Origin: Trematomus loennbergii | Taxonomy: Eukaryota; Chordata; Actinopteri; Perciformes; Nototheniidae | Assembly (NCBI GenBank): GCA_012861695.1 | Contig: JAAOOA010000143.1 | Location: 62,501-126,500, forward strand | Direction: 5' to 3' | DNA: 64,000 nt | Shown here: in pieces, positions 28,985-41,429 of the stretch | Layout: each line of letters begins with the position of its first letter | How positions within the stretch are numbered: the first letter of the stretch is position 1 | Notes under the pieces: generated by a model | What the model saw: the letters and a program-made list of their open reading frames with translations, nothing else | Told to the model about the DNA's origin: nothing | Databases searched by the model: none | Position numbers and translations under genes: made by a program

Positions 28985-31900
28985 CATTATTTAAATTCTG
29001 TAACTGACACAACCATGGATAAAATAGAGATTATGTCAAGAACAAAGCCAAGCAATTGTGGGGTCCCCTACAGCGGTCACCTTGTCGCAGACAATCTGCT
29101 CGACAAAATATGTTTGTCTTTTTTGTTTGCCTGCGATGATGGTACTTCAGGACTGCTTCTTAAGCTCAAATCACACTCTCGCAGACTTTTCCGGTGATTC
29201 TAAAGTAGATGACAATGTGTGTGTGTCGATTAAGAGGAAAAGATGCCTGTTTTTGTTATTTACTGTCAGGAAATGTTCAACCTAACCCTGGTCCGCCCAG
29301 TAGTAGTAGTCAGATCGCTACTCCTGCTGATTTTAAAGCTAGGTCTGGGTTGGGTTTCATCCACTTGAATGTGCGCAGTCTGTTAGGTAAACTAGATTTT
29401 GTCCGCATTTGGGCAAGCTCGACTGACGCTGACGTCATTGTGTTATCAGAAACATGGCTAAATAAAACTATTTTGGCCTCTGACATATCCTTAAATGGTA
29501 TAATGTGTATCGTACCGACCGGCCTAATAAAGGTGGTGGAGTTGCCATTTATGTTAAGAATAAGTTCAGTGTAACCACATTGATCTCCAAATCTGTCAGT
29601 AAGCAATTCGAATTTTTAGCCTTAAATATAGAAGTGGCAAAGGGGCAACAAGTCATGGTGGTGGGTGTTACAGACCCCCCTCAGCTGTCAAGGACTCCTT
29701 GTCTTCACTAGCAAAACTTTTATCACAACTAGACTACAAGGAAATAGTGCTACTTGGAGATTTTAACTGGGACTGGTTAACTGCAGTATCAGAGGATTTT
29801 AAAAACCTTTGTATCTCTCTGAATGTTACTCAGATTGTTGACAGTCCTACTCGCCCTAACGTTAAGTCCCCTAATAAATCATCCCTAATTGATCTCATTC
29901 TAACTAATGTTCCCTATAAATACCCATCTGTGGGAGTATTTGCAAATGATGTGAGTGACCACTGTGTTGTAGCCACAATTAGGGACACTAAGGTCCAAAA
30001 GGTTAAACCCGTATTATTATTAAGAGACACATAAAACATTTTGTGGAGCAGGGTTTTGTTCATGATCTGTTTGGGTTTGATTGGGGAAAAATCGATCTGT
30101 GTGCTGATGTTGAAACTGCATGGTCTTATTTTTATCTTGGTTTTATGGAAATTATAGATAGACATGCACCCCTACGTACTTTTAGAGTAAAGGGACGAGA
30201 CAATCCTTGGTTTTCTGCTGAACTGTCCAGTCTCCTACATGAGAGAAACAAGGCCTGGGCAAAGGCTAGGAAATCAGGCTCAGAGGTAGAATGGCTGCGT
30301 TTTAGGCAACTAAGAAATAGCTTCACTTCACAGGTCAAAAGTGCTAAGTCGAAGTACTATTTGTCAGTTACTACAGAAAACCTAAATAATCCTAGGAAAT
30401 TTTGGAAAGCCATAAAATCGCTATCCACCGGTGAGATCCGAAATGAGCTACCTCCGTGCATTACCACAGCATCTGGCTCTATATCGGACAGGGCTACTAT
30501 GTTAAATTGTTTTAATGAGCATTTTGTGTCCTGCGGTTCTATGTTTGATTCTGTGACTAACTCTGCTTCTGTGAACACCACAGTCGTGACTCTGAACAAT
30601 GTGGTCTGGAAAACCCTTTCAGTTTTACTCCTTTTACTGTTGATGTTGTTCGTGAAGCTTTAACCAAGTTAGATCCTAAGAAACCGGCCGGCCCGGACAA
30701 CGTGGAACCTTTCTTTTTAAAGATAGCTGCAGATTTTATTGCTCCACCTCTCACTACTCTTTTTAACCTCTCCCTCAGCACAAACACAATTCCAAAAGTG
30801 TGAAGTCAGCGTATGTCCTGCCTTTGCTGAAAGGAGGGGAGGCAACTGTTTTAAATAATATAGGCCCATCTCTAAATTGTCAGTTCTGGCTAAGGTTCTT
30901 GAACGCCTAGTGAGTGAACAGGTAAAGGTGTTTTTATGTACAAATGACATCCTGTCTAAACATCAGTCAGGCTTCAGAAAGCAACATAGCACCATCACTG
31001 CCACAATGAAAGTGGTGAATGATGTGGCAGTATTTTAGATAATAAGCAGAGTTGTGCAGCTCTATTTATTGACCTTTCCAAAGCGTTTGATACCGTCGAT
31101 CATCGCATCTTAAAGCAGAGGCTACTCAGTATTGGCTTATCCAGCCATGCAGTGGGGTGGTTTGTGAACTACCTCTCTGAAAGGTCCCAATGTGTTCACT
31201 TTGATGGGCTGTCTTCTGAGTGGTTAAACATTACTAATGGTGTTCCTCAAGGTTCTGTTTTAGGTCCACTTTTATTCTCCATCTACATCAATAGTTTAGG
31301 TGAAAATGTCGATGGAGCAACCTTACATTTTTATGCGGACGATACCGTTATGTACTGTGCAGGTCCCTCCATTAAGGAGGCTGTGTTAATTGCAAGCTGC
31401 TTTTAACATTATTCAGACTCAGCTCTCTGAACTAAATGTTGAGAAAACCAAGGTAATGCTCTTTTCTAAAGCTAAAAAGACTCCAGAGACTGCTTTGGAT
31501 ATTGTGACTATGCAAGGACAAGTACTCCAAGTGGTTAGCTGTTATAAATACCTTGGTATCTGGCTTGATGATTGTCTTACTTTTAAACTTCAGTCACTAA
31601 TCTGCTTAAAAAGCTGAGGGTTAGATAGGTTTCTTTTTCAGAAACAAGTCCTGTTTCTCTTTTGAAGCCAGGAAAAGGCTAGTCACTGTGACCTTTTTAC
31701 CTGTGCTAGACTATGGTGATTTGATCTACATGAATGCACCTGCCCATTGCCTGGAAAGGTTAGATGCCGCCTATCACAGTGCTCTGAGATTTGTTACTAA
31801 CTGTAAAGCACTTACTCATCACTGTACCCTGTATGCCAAGGCAGGTCTGCCTTCACTTACTGTCGGAGGCTCAGTCATTGGTACATATTCATCTACAAAG

Positions 31901-32315
31901 CCATGCTGGGTAAACTACCTTCTTATATCTGCTCTTGATCTCACGGAGAGTGGCAAGTAGCTATTGCCTGAGATCACAGGATGTGTTTTTATTACATGTG
32001 CCAAGTGCTAGGACTGTTTTAGGTGCTAAAGCTTTTATGTGCGCTGCTCCTCTAGCTTGGAACACTATGCAAAAATTGAAACTCAGCATTTTGATTCCCT
32101 TGCATCATTTTAAAGCACGACTGGATGAAATATTATTGGATACCTGTAAATGTAAATAGGTGCTAATGTATACCCCTGTAATTATGTTGTGATGTCCTTT
32201 TTGTTTCTGTTTGTTTTTATATGTGTAACTCAATGTACCGCAGGTCTCCCTTGTAAAAGAGATCGTTGATCTCAATGGGATTTTTTAACCTGGATAAATA
32301 AAGGCTACAAACAAA
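28985..32315 (+). mobile_element. Decayed APE-RT LINE (CR1/L2-group), nearly full length
   Basis: In order: a GNVQPNPGP motif at 29269; an endonuclease with FIHLNVRSLLGKLD, LSETWLN, GGGVAIYVKN, LLGDFNWDW, and SDHC near 29960. Then a linker with PWFSAELSSLLHERNKAW. Then reverse transcriptase with FIDLSKAFDTVDHRIL (31070), NGVPQGSVLGPLLFSIYINS (31230) and FYADDTVMYC (31332). The C-terminus is HVPSARTVLGAKAFMC...APLAWN, with the end at TAAATAAAGGCTACAAACAA. At least eight frame breaks are present. The 3' end phrase AGAGATCGTTGATCTCAATG is shared with the minus-strand fragment at 37395-37733. Confidence 0.88.
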
Positions 32316-34200
32316 CAAACATACTACCAAAAAACAGTGTGAATATTATTACAAAATAATCTCTTGACTTTATCAATCTATTGTTAGTCAGGTGTAATTA
32401 CCTTTTCATTGAAATCTGTTTTAAATTCCTTTTAACACAGTAAACATGCTGACAAAATGATTTGCTGGAAATGGATAATCTTCTCACCCGAAGGTTATCT
32501 TTTTTCTCCTCGACAGTTCATGAATTTGTGCTTTTATTTTTGTCACTATGACCACATTAGGAACCACAAAATCTTGACTGAAATTGATTGAAAACAAATC
32601 TTGTGACACTGCAATGCAATTCAATTTAGTCTTGACTCTGGCTTTGTGTGAATATTTAGTTATTTATTCATAATGTATGTAATTTTTGAGTTAGGAACAC
32701 CTGTTCCTGTTTTATTTGACTAATATATAAGATAAATACAGAAGCCTAATGCATTCACTTGAGGAAAAAAGGTTTTTCACAAGAACTTTTCCTGGAATTC
32801 TGAGATAATAATCTTGTTAATTAAGAAAAACATTATTTATGTAATTGACTTGCCCTAAATTACTTTTTTTTCAATGTGCGTTTAAATAAGTAACACTTAA
32901 GCAACAATGAGAACATGTTTTAAGAACTCATTAATTTGTAAATTAATATCACATTTTCCTGAACTTTCTTATAAATACGTTTTGGAAAACTTCATGAAAA
33001 TGCTTTTGTCAACGCCACGGTCATGCCACGCCCTCAAACGAGAATACCGCGGTGTGAGACTTCCTGTTCCTCTTTACAGCGATTCTTCGGCACTTGGACA
33101 CGTGTTTGCGTTGGATTCTCTTCAAATCATCTAAAACAAGTAAGCATACCACCTAAGTTATTAATTACTGCTTTTTAACTAGCAAGTGTTATTTACTTTT
33201 CTTGTATTCACTGTTTTGAACGGAACATCGACATGCCAGCGCCATTACTGCTGTTAAAGTTAGACTCAGCCCTGTTGTGCTCATGTAGTCTATGTTTTCG
33301 CGCAAATGGTGTTGGGCAAAGTAAATCAAATCAAATCAAAACCAGCTTGCAGCTTAAAGATTTGCTTTAAGGCAATCACTAGTCAAAAGCATTTAAAACT
33401 TAGGATCATAAGAGATCCAGCTAAGGCATAAAATTCACAGTGGTGATTTGATCAATCTGTAATCTGCAAAGTTGCAGTGTCCTCAATTTTAGGATTACTT
33501 TACGTTTACTTCATTACGCTTTAGCCAAGAGTAAGGCACTTAGTCTTAGTAAAATCAATACATTCATTTTAGTCAAGTACATTGTTCAAAATCTGAAAAG
33601 GAAAAGTTAGGCAAATATTCAAAGACTTTTGTAAAAACCTGGAAAGGAAAGATTAAACATTCTTAAAACTTTAATTCATACATTTGTAAATGCTACAACT
33701 GATCTGTACCAAATTAAGTCTATCAATTATTCTTATTAGCCATACTTACCTGAAATCTACTTATGGTACTTGGAAAGGGTTCTTCTGTGTTTATCTAATG
33801 TTGAATATAGAATATCAATTTCTTTAAATTATACTTCTCTAATTTGAGGATCAAATATGCTACATAATTGTTATATGAATTATTATAAATATTTGTTTTG
33901 GGCCAAAACTGAAATTAATCCAGTACTTGAAACATCATTTTAGGTCTGTCTGTGCATGGACAATACATTAAAGAGTAGTGTTGTTAAGCCTGATTGCTGG
34001 ATGATTAAGGATATTAACATTATCTGTTATAATATTAGAAATACCTTATTATTCAATACCTTATAATCTGAAAATATTTATTTATTAATTTTGTTTAGTG
34101 TGAAAGTGTAATCTGATCTGACTAAATATATTTATCACCACTATTTAACACATGTCTGGTCATTGGAAATATAAAACAATCATTAATTGTACATCTTTAA
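32316..34200. other. AT-rich unique-looking sequence; possible first exon near 33.1 kb
   Basis: Mostly unstructured AT-rich DNA. At 33010-33145 it becomes GC-richer (CCACGCCCTCAAACGAG, GGACACGTGTTTGCG) and ends AAAACAAGTAAGCATACC, which looks like a 5' untranslated exon with a donor; TATAAATA lies at 32970. There is no matching coding exon, so this is a suggestion only. Confidence 0.25.
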
Positions 34201-36860
34201 ACATCTGGTCATTCAATTCAAAGTTCATCTTTGTACGAGAGCTGGAAGAACATGTCCGTCAGTCTTCCTGACTCGTTCTCCTCCTCCCTTTATGACACCG
34301 AGTGTCTGGTGTGTAAAGGCATCCTGATACTGTAGATTAGCACTGAGGTGCTGATTGGCTCAAACTCTTCTTCATCAGAGCGCCATATTTCAACCCCCCA
34401 ATTGCTCTGCTTTGTGTGGCTCATTCAGTGAGCACTGTAGCTGACCCCCCAGTGAGACGGAGGCTCATCTGCCGGTATTCCTTCTGCTATCTGCTTGAGT
34501 ACAACTGCGTATTCCTGATGCATCCAGGTGGGAGAGGTTAGGAAGACATCAAACTCCTCCAAGAAACATGGAACATTGTATTATAGAAGCCTCTGAAACC
34601 CTCGCTCGTCCTGCAGGGTTGTCTGCTAGAGCCCACCGAGCAGAAAGATGAAGAGAAGAACCCCCTCTTATCAGAAAGGTGAAGAGAAGCATCCCATCTC
34701 GAACGACCTCGTGCTTCCTTGCACGTGGCTGGGGGTGCTCTCTGCACCGGAGAGTGTGACCCTCTCTCTCTGACCCTTGGCCTTGAGAGCTGTCCTAGTT
34801 ATTGGGTTAACACCTATAGGGATGTTTTTTCTGAGTGAAGACAACTCAAAGTAATGGATTAGCACATTATCATTTAATTACAAAAATAGGATAGGCCCCT
34901 CAGAATTATTTGGGAGCCTTCCTGACACATGCACATTATCATTTTGAAGGTTTGTGTTAGTCATTGAACATGCAAGAATCATATACTCATCAGTCCATAG
35001 CAGAGAAATGTTATTGTAAGTTAAAGGTGAGCTAGTCCCTGTGGATATAACCCCTTCTCAATGATTCTAAATGTATATTAATTCACCATTTACCTTTTGA
35101 TAAAATATTAGTTTATCAGAAATATTTTGTCTCTTCCATAAAACATAGGTTTGAGAAATAAATTACCCAATATAAAATAATTACTCAATATAATTGACTC
35201 TTCCCTCCCTTTTCTTACATATGGTACATATGAAATAATAACTTAGGAGTCTATTTAAACATGGTATAGTTTATAATCTATTAATCGAGAAGACAGCTTA
35301 CAAAAACCATTGTGAGAAACATATATTATGCAGGAAATTGATACATTTGTTGAAAAACAAAGCATATCTGATTTGGGAGGAAAAGTTTCATCCCTTTAAC
35401 ATCTGAGTTATTACTGAAGGCATAGCATGAATGATATTGGGTGTCTGAGGGTGTCATTACTGAGAAATGTCAAACAAAATCAAAACCTTACATTTGAAAA
35501 CAGGTTTGCATTCCTCCACTTAAGGTGACGTTATCATTGGAAACAATAAACTAATTGTTTTGATGTAGAATCTATATTAATCGTTAGAGCAGAACAGAAT
35601 GGTTGTATTGTAGCCTGAGTTTGTGCAGCCTTTAGTTTTACCAGGTGGAAACATTGTCTATATAATGTGAATACATGTAGAACTAGACATTAAGAGCCCC
35701 TGACATTAGGCCTATTTGAAACAATAGTAGGGGCTTTTACCAGCTCGCCAACTTACAGGCATCATAGCAGTATGAATAGCCTTAAAAACAACCCACTCTG
35801 CGGTAACGAGAGTCATGTATCTGAACCAAATGCCCTAAGTGAAGCCGTTAGTCTCATCTGACTGACCCAAGGGTTGGTGCTGGTGTGACAGGGAGGCTTC
35901 CAAGTGTTCATAGCAGATGTCATGCTTTCAGTTCATGGCTCAGTGGGGGGTTGCAGACCCATGTGAGACAGTATCAACGGCTGTAATGTTCAGTTTGAGG
36001 AGTGTCATTCTCTCTTTTTTCTCCGCTACCCTTTCTATCCGAAACTACACAGTTAACTGTAGTCCTACTCGACCAGCCAATACACACGCCATCATGTTCA
36101 TCACAACGATGAAACACAGTTTTGTTCTACACTTGCAAGCCACTGCCCACCCATGATCAATTAGCCTATAATTTTATGTATGCACCCCGGACCGGCACCA
36201 GTTCCTCCAGCAATGTAGGGAACTGTGGCGCATCAGGTAATGCACGCACCTCGCACTTGCCCGCACGTCGTAAACGGCTACAAGCCACGAGAGTGCTTTT
36301 AAACCATCTCGTTTTTAATAGAGACGGCGGTGGTGTGAGTTAAAGCTATAGACAAAAGCTGTGACTTTCTCCCTCTGAGTCCACTTCACCAGCCCATGCA
36401 GATATGGGGAGGTATTTTACACACATCCCCCTGAGCCGCAGCTGGAGCCGTGTTTTTTTTAGAGGCGCTGGGGGTAATATCTCTGGCTGCTTGTGTTAAC
36501 TGCTAGTGTTGGCCGCTGAAACCCCCGGAATCTCGGCGATTTGTTCATTACAAATCTCTATTTTGATTTCACACAGAAGTTCCACTTTACTGCTGCCCTC
36601 ATTAAGGTCTTTTTAAACATCTCCGTGTATGCCTGCACGGCACATACGTCCCGAGCAGCACACACAGAGGGAACCAGCCAGGACAGAGTCCCTGGATGAT
36701 CCCCTGGGGTTACTAGCCCCAAATGTTCATTAACCAAAACGAAACGCAGCCGCTTAGCTTCACAGATAATTTTAGGATACCGTCAATCACAGATTCTGGT
36801 AAGGCAATGTCCAAATGTAGATTTGAAATCGCACTTACCAGTTCTGAAGATCTGTTGGTA
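34201..36860. other. No gene recognised
   Basis: 2.6 kb without a convincing frame, tandem repeat or inverted repeat. It lies downstream of the minus-strand LTR and primer site and may be the untranslated interior of that element, but no gag or pol motif is seen. Confidence 0.4.
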
Positions 36861-36881
36861 TCCTGCCGACAACGCCAATTT
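36861..36881 (-). other. Putative primer-binding site next to an LTR
   Basis: On the minus strand the LTR end (TCCCTCCACA) is followed by AATTGGCGTTGTCGGCAGGA. TGGCG...GGCAGGAT just after a CA terminus is the position and style of an LTR-element primer site. The matching tRNA cannot be named by eye. Confidence 0.4.
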
Positions 36882-37332
36882 GTGGAGGGAACTTCTGTGT
36901 AGCAATGCATGGAGTCACCGACTCAGGAAGGAGACACGGTGAGAGTTGGAGCTTTGATGTCAAACACTGATGGGTTTATTCAGAGTATTCGGCCGGAGGA
37001 TTCACATCACAAATCAAAGAGTCAGAGGTTCCGACTTCACGGTAGAGTTGCCACGTCAATTCTGAAGAGCCTCTCTCTATGTTAGACCTTTTAACTGGTT
37101 CACAGAGAATCAACATCTCTGAAGGAGTAGACTAAACAGCTGGGAACACTGAGCCACCTGCGTCCGACACTCATGGCCTCAAAGATTTCACATCTTAGAG
37201 TCCACAAACACCGATAAAGAAGTGCCTCAGCGTTCTCACAACAATTACCATTCGTGCCAGACAAGTTGACCGGTCACAAACTGGTGACAACAACACATAT
37301 GGCACCAATGCCTTTCCTTAAAGGAGATAACA
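36881..37332 (-). mobile_element. Putative 452-bp LTR
   Basis: On the minus strand it begins TGTTATCTCCTTTAAGG and ends CCCTCCACA, giving TG...CA borders with a short TGT/ACA inverted end. An AATAAA signal (36974-36979 on the + strand as TTTATT) lies about 95 bases from the end. No second LTR was found, so it is either a solo copy or the 5' LTR of an element whose interior has decayed. Confidence 0.5.
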
Positions 37333-37394
37333 GACGTCAGAGTAGATCATAAAATGTCACAGAGCAAAAGGTTAGATATCTAGAAGAATTATTC

Positions 37395-37733
37395 CTTAAC
37401 ACCATTGAGATCATCGATCTCTTTTTCAAGGGAGACCTGCAGCAGTAGGTTACACATGAAGACATAAAAACATAAAACAACAGAAAAACAAAAAGGACAT
37501 CATACAACACAGTTACAATTGACATACCTATCAACATTTACAGGTACCAACAGTATCAGATTGCATAGCATCTATCCGAGCTTTAAAAACAGGCAGTGGA
37601 ACCAAATTGCTCAGTTTCCATTGTTTTTGCAGACTGTTCCAAGCAAGAGGAGCTGCGCACATAAAAGCTTTCGTCCCCAAGTCAGTCCTAGCACTTGGCA
37701 CATGTAACAAAACCACATCATCAGGGACTAAGA
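37395..37733 (-). mobile_element. 5'-truncated LINE fragment (same family as 28.9-32.3 kb)
   Basis: The minus strand reads VLLHVPSARTDLGTKAFMCA then APLAWNSLQKQWKL, closely matching the C-terminal end of the LINE at about 31980-32155. It is followed by the shared 3' tail phrase (GAGATCGATGATCTCAATGG region). The inner end coincides with the border of the zinc-finger inverted duplication at 37725. Confidence 0.85.
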
Positions 37734-39813
37734 AAGATAATATTAAAGTATAAAAATAAAGGCATTAATTAGGGCTGCATAATGTCTCCCATTTTAATGG
37801 TGATTAGATTTTTAAATGCTAACACTTAACAGTTTGTTCTGACTGTGTGTTTCCTGTTTCCTGCAGACGTCCAGCAGCTGGTGAAGGTTAAAGAAGAGGT
37901 TCTCCCTGACCAGCAGGAGTGGAGCACCAGTCTGGACCAGGAGGACCCAGAGCCCCCCCCCATACATTAAGCAGGAACAGGAGGAACTCAGGATCAATCA
38001 GGAGGGAGAGCCGCTTCAGGAGCTGGAGGAGGCTGATATCACCAAGTCCCCTTTCACTCCTGACCCTGTGGAGAGTGAAGATGATAAAGAGAAACTTCAG
38101 TCTTCACAGCCTCATCAAAGACAAACTGAACACATGGAAACAGAAGCTGATGAAGATGACTGTCGAGGACCAGAACCAGCCAGGAACTCAGATCCAGAGA
38201 GCAGTTCACAACCAAAGACTGAGGATGACACTGCTGAACCTGACACTGAAGACTCTTCTGAACCTGACACTGAAGACAGTGCTGATTGGAAGGAGACCAG
38301 AGAACCTGCATCAGGCTCAAACTCACTGAAAAATAGACATGAATCTGTCAGTGATCCACGACGTAGTGCTGAAACGAAACCATTCAGCTGCTCAGTCTGT
38401 GAGAAAGCTTTTTCACTGAGTGGAAGTTTAAAGAGACACATGAGAATCCACACAGGAGAGAAAGCACACAGCTGCTCAGTCTGTGAGAACGTTTTTTCAC
38501 AGAGTGGAAATTTAAAGGAACACATGAGAGTCCACACAGGAGAGAAACCATACAAATGCTCAGTCTGTACGACAGCTTTTTCACAGAGTGGACATTTAAA
38601 GGAACACATGAAAATCCACACAGGAGAGAAATCACACAGCTGCTCAGTCTGTAAGAAAGCTTTTTCACAGAATATAGATTTAAAGATACACATGAGAGTC
38701 CACACAGGAGAGAATCCATACATATGCTCAGTCTGTACGACAGCTTTTTCACAGAGAAACTACACAGCTGCAATGTTTGTGACCAAATATTTAAATGGCG
38801 TAATCTTTTCAATAAACACAAATGTGTTGGTCGTCAGTCCTCACAGCTTAATGAAATTCAAACTGAGGATAACAGAGAGGCAGAGCCTCCAATCAGCAGC
38901 TCAGCTGAACATATGGAAACAGAAGCTGATGGAGAGGACAATGATTAAGTCTTATGACAGTTCACACATGAGAAAAATCTTCCTGACTGGATTAACATTG
39001 TTGCACAACATTCATATAAGACTTAAATGAACTCCATCTTTATCAACATAAGTGGACAATATGTTTAATGTTTTTGCGATACTGATTTTCTGATTTATAA
39101 CTGACTGTTGATGAACCATTTTATTTTGGATTGAGGGCTCCAAGTCTCCATATAGAGGTATAGGAGGATTTGATGTATTGTTCTTTATTTCTAAATGTTT
39201 TTGTATCAATGCTATCCTGCTAATGAGCCCTGTTTTACATAAATGTACCTGTTATCTGATTGTTTTTGCTTCTGTAACTGTAAGGGAACACATTTGCCTT
39301 TTTTGTATCCTGATGACCTAATGCCGTTACATGTAATACGTTACTCCCTAAGCCTGATTTCACCCACTTGCAACCGTTTCACTAATAATCACAAATGTTC
39401 ATTTCTTTGACCGCTTGACTCAACAACTTTCTTGTTTAATAATCGTTACATCTCCTCAGGACCAATATCCCGTGTCCTGTCCTTCACCTGCTGATCACCC
39501 ACTGCTCATTAAAGGTCGACTGACCTTTACAATGGACCAGCTAGTCTTAGTGTCTTAATGCAAACGTTTTCTAAAGTGATGCTAGACCAAAAACGTGCTG
39601 TTGGATTGTGTGCTCTCTGCAGGACGGTGCCATGTCCAATATTTTTATGTTTTGTTTGATTAAATCTACTGAAATGAGCATTCAATGACTAAATTATTCT
39701 TTATTACTGTCATTAAATCATTGGTTTGCATTGCCCAAATCTGCTCCAAATGCATGCAAACATCTCGCTTTATCCATACTCCTGCAGTTGTATTGTTCTG
39801 GATTCATAGTGAG
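37725..39813 (+). repeat. Left arm of inverted duplication (zinc-finger exon 2 and 3' flank)
   Basis: From GGGACTAAGAAAGATAATAT at 37725 to GGATTCATAGTGAGGTG at 39813, the sequence matches the reverse complement of 42180-46424. The L2 LINE at 42617-44568 is extra in the right arm. The pairing covers part of an intron, the zinc-finger exon and about 900 bases of 3' flank. Confidence 0.9.
37867..38948 (+). pseudogene. C2H2 zinc-finger gene, exon 2 copy (left arm)
   Basis: After an acceptor (TTCCTGCAG) the exon reads [20 protein letters not shown], the usual linker of fish C2H2 genes. A run of nine C at 37953 (eight in the right-arm copy) shifts the frame. The acidic part ([20 protein letters not shown]) and fingers resume in the other frame: [85 protein letters not shown] fifth finger is joined out of frame to the terminal [15 protein letters not shown] finger by a 40-nt deletion. 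No first exon (MSKVQM type) was found upstream. Likely a dead partial duplicate, if the C-run is real. Confidence 0.8.
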
Positions 39814-40540
39814 GTGTATTCGATGTTCTGCACTGTTATTGTTATGTAATTAATATACCCATGAAGTGAAATACCCATAAAAAAAGTCAGAAAAGAAAAG
39901 AGACTCACTTAAGGAGAAAGGTTCTGAACCAGTGAGAGTTCTTCATTTGCGATACAATAATTAAAGTTGTGACCAGATGGTGTCGCCCTCTGCACACATT
40001 TAACGCTTTGCATTTTATTTATTTATTTCGCCTTTTATACCACACTGCAAGTCTGACATTTATTAATGAGACGACTGGAAGTTACCCTGCATATTTAAAC
40101 CCTTATAAACACAGCTCAAGTCTTTCACAGCCAGAAATATTCAAGCAGAAATATCAGTGCCTGTTAAATCAAAAGGAAAGTAATCATATAAGACAACATT
40201 TGTGAAGCGGATAAGATCTACTCGGCGTACAAGACACATCACTCCTGTGATTTTTGGTCATAATCCAGGCTCTATGTTCACATAGAGAAGGATATTACAG
40301 TGTTTGAGGGCCTATGTCGGTTAAAAGCCAGCGGAAGGGTGTATTAGTCTGGGAAATAACTCATAAAGTTGTAAATGAACAAGAAAGAAACGTGATACCT
40401 TTAAAAAAAGTGTTTGAAGCTTGTTCTCCCCCAGCTCTCCTACGTGATGTCCGGCTGGCATTACTTCGTCTGCCCGGTGGAGTTCAACAACGACTTCAAC
40501 CCGTTCTAGGTGGACTGCCTCCACATGTTTACACCTCCAG
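39814..40540. other. Spacer inside the inverted duplication
   Basis: AT-rich sequence with no repeat identity. At 40429-40512 the + strand has an acceptor-like CTCCCCCAG followed by SYVMSGWHYFVCPVEFNNDF, discussed as a finding. Confidence 0.4.
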
Positions 40541-41077
40541 ACTTCCATGTATCTACTCTTGTACTTATCGTCATTCAGAAACATGCGACAGCTGAAGCAG
40601 TACATAGCATCATTCTGTGGAGAATATTCCAACCAGGGGTTTTCATCATACCAGTGGCCCTGAAAAAGACCGCCCATCTTGATTTTTTGGGAACTGGACC
40701 AGAGGACGACAGGGTCCAATTGAATTTGAAAATTTGACGAAGGCCTCATTGTACTTGATATTGTTCTTCTGAACATGGGCTGGATCGGTGGGGTTTGGTA
40801 GCTGTAGCAAAAAGACAAAAATGTTGAAGGTCCTTTGGACTCTGATGTTACTGCCTCATTCTCCATCTCTTCCCTCTCAATCTCCATATCCTCCCTTCCC
40901 TGTCTCTTCATTCTCAATTCCTGTCTCTTTCTCCTCACTTCCTATCTCTTCATTCTCAATTCCTGTCTCTTTCTCCTCATTTTCAGATTCTGTCTCTATC
41001 CTTTCTTCATTCTCTGAGTCTGAACTGTTCTGGGCATCATTGTGTTTTGTCTCAGGCTCACCATCTATCAAATACAA
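40541..41077 (-). pseudogene. TTF-type zinc-finger exon of a hAT-derived gene
   Basis: Minus-strand residues include RPSSNFQIQLDPVVLWSSSQ and then GHWYDENPWLEYSPQNDAMY with CFSCRMFLNDDKYKSRYMEV. This is the TTF/ZMYM-like module (W..+.PWLEYS...A.+CF.CR.F) at the start of hAT transposase-derived proteins. The exon ends at a donor-like GTGTAAAC (about 40540). Upstream, an acidic Glu/Asn-rich frame (40877-41077, starts MYLIDGEPETK) is separated by a frame slip. No transposase core follows, so only the N-terminal exons are present. Confidence 0.6.
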
Positions 41078-41420
41078 TTAAGAGAATGTTTTAGAGCTCT
41101 TTATAAGGCATTGTTGTCAAGTGTTCAAATAATGAAAGCATTATTACTGTTGTGATCTCCTTTTCACACTATAAAGGAGTTCAAAGATGGAGCTGTCTCC
41201 AAAAGAAATTTTACATATATATTCTTATTCTTAAACATAATTATTATAATCAGAATTAAGTAACACACTTCATTCTTTACTGCTATAAAAACATATAAGA
41301 CAACTGAACAAGTGCAGTCAGTTACATTTTAATGGATGGTGGCTTCATTCTGTGAATGTGTCAGGGATTGTTGTGAGTCCTCCCAGAAATTAGATTGGAG
41401 AAGGTTATATCATGTGAAAA
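41078..41420. other. No feature recognised
   Basis: AT-rich sequence between the TTF remnant and the LINE 5' end. Confidence 0.4.
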
Positions 41421-41429
41421 TAAATATGT

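Noticed and set aside
36122..36343. Possible small protein gene near 36.1-36.3 kb
   Set aside because: No homology-like motif, codon pattern or splice signals; short frames of this size are expected by chance.
38115..38821. Long frames antisense to the zinc fingers (also 45130-46104)
   Set aside because: They mirror the finger repeats on the opposite strand; the sense strand has the conserved C2H2 pattern and splice sites.
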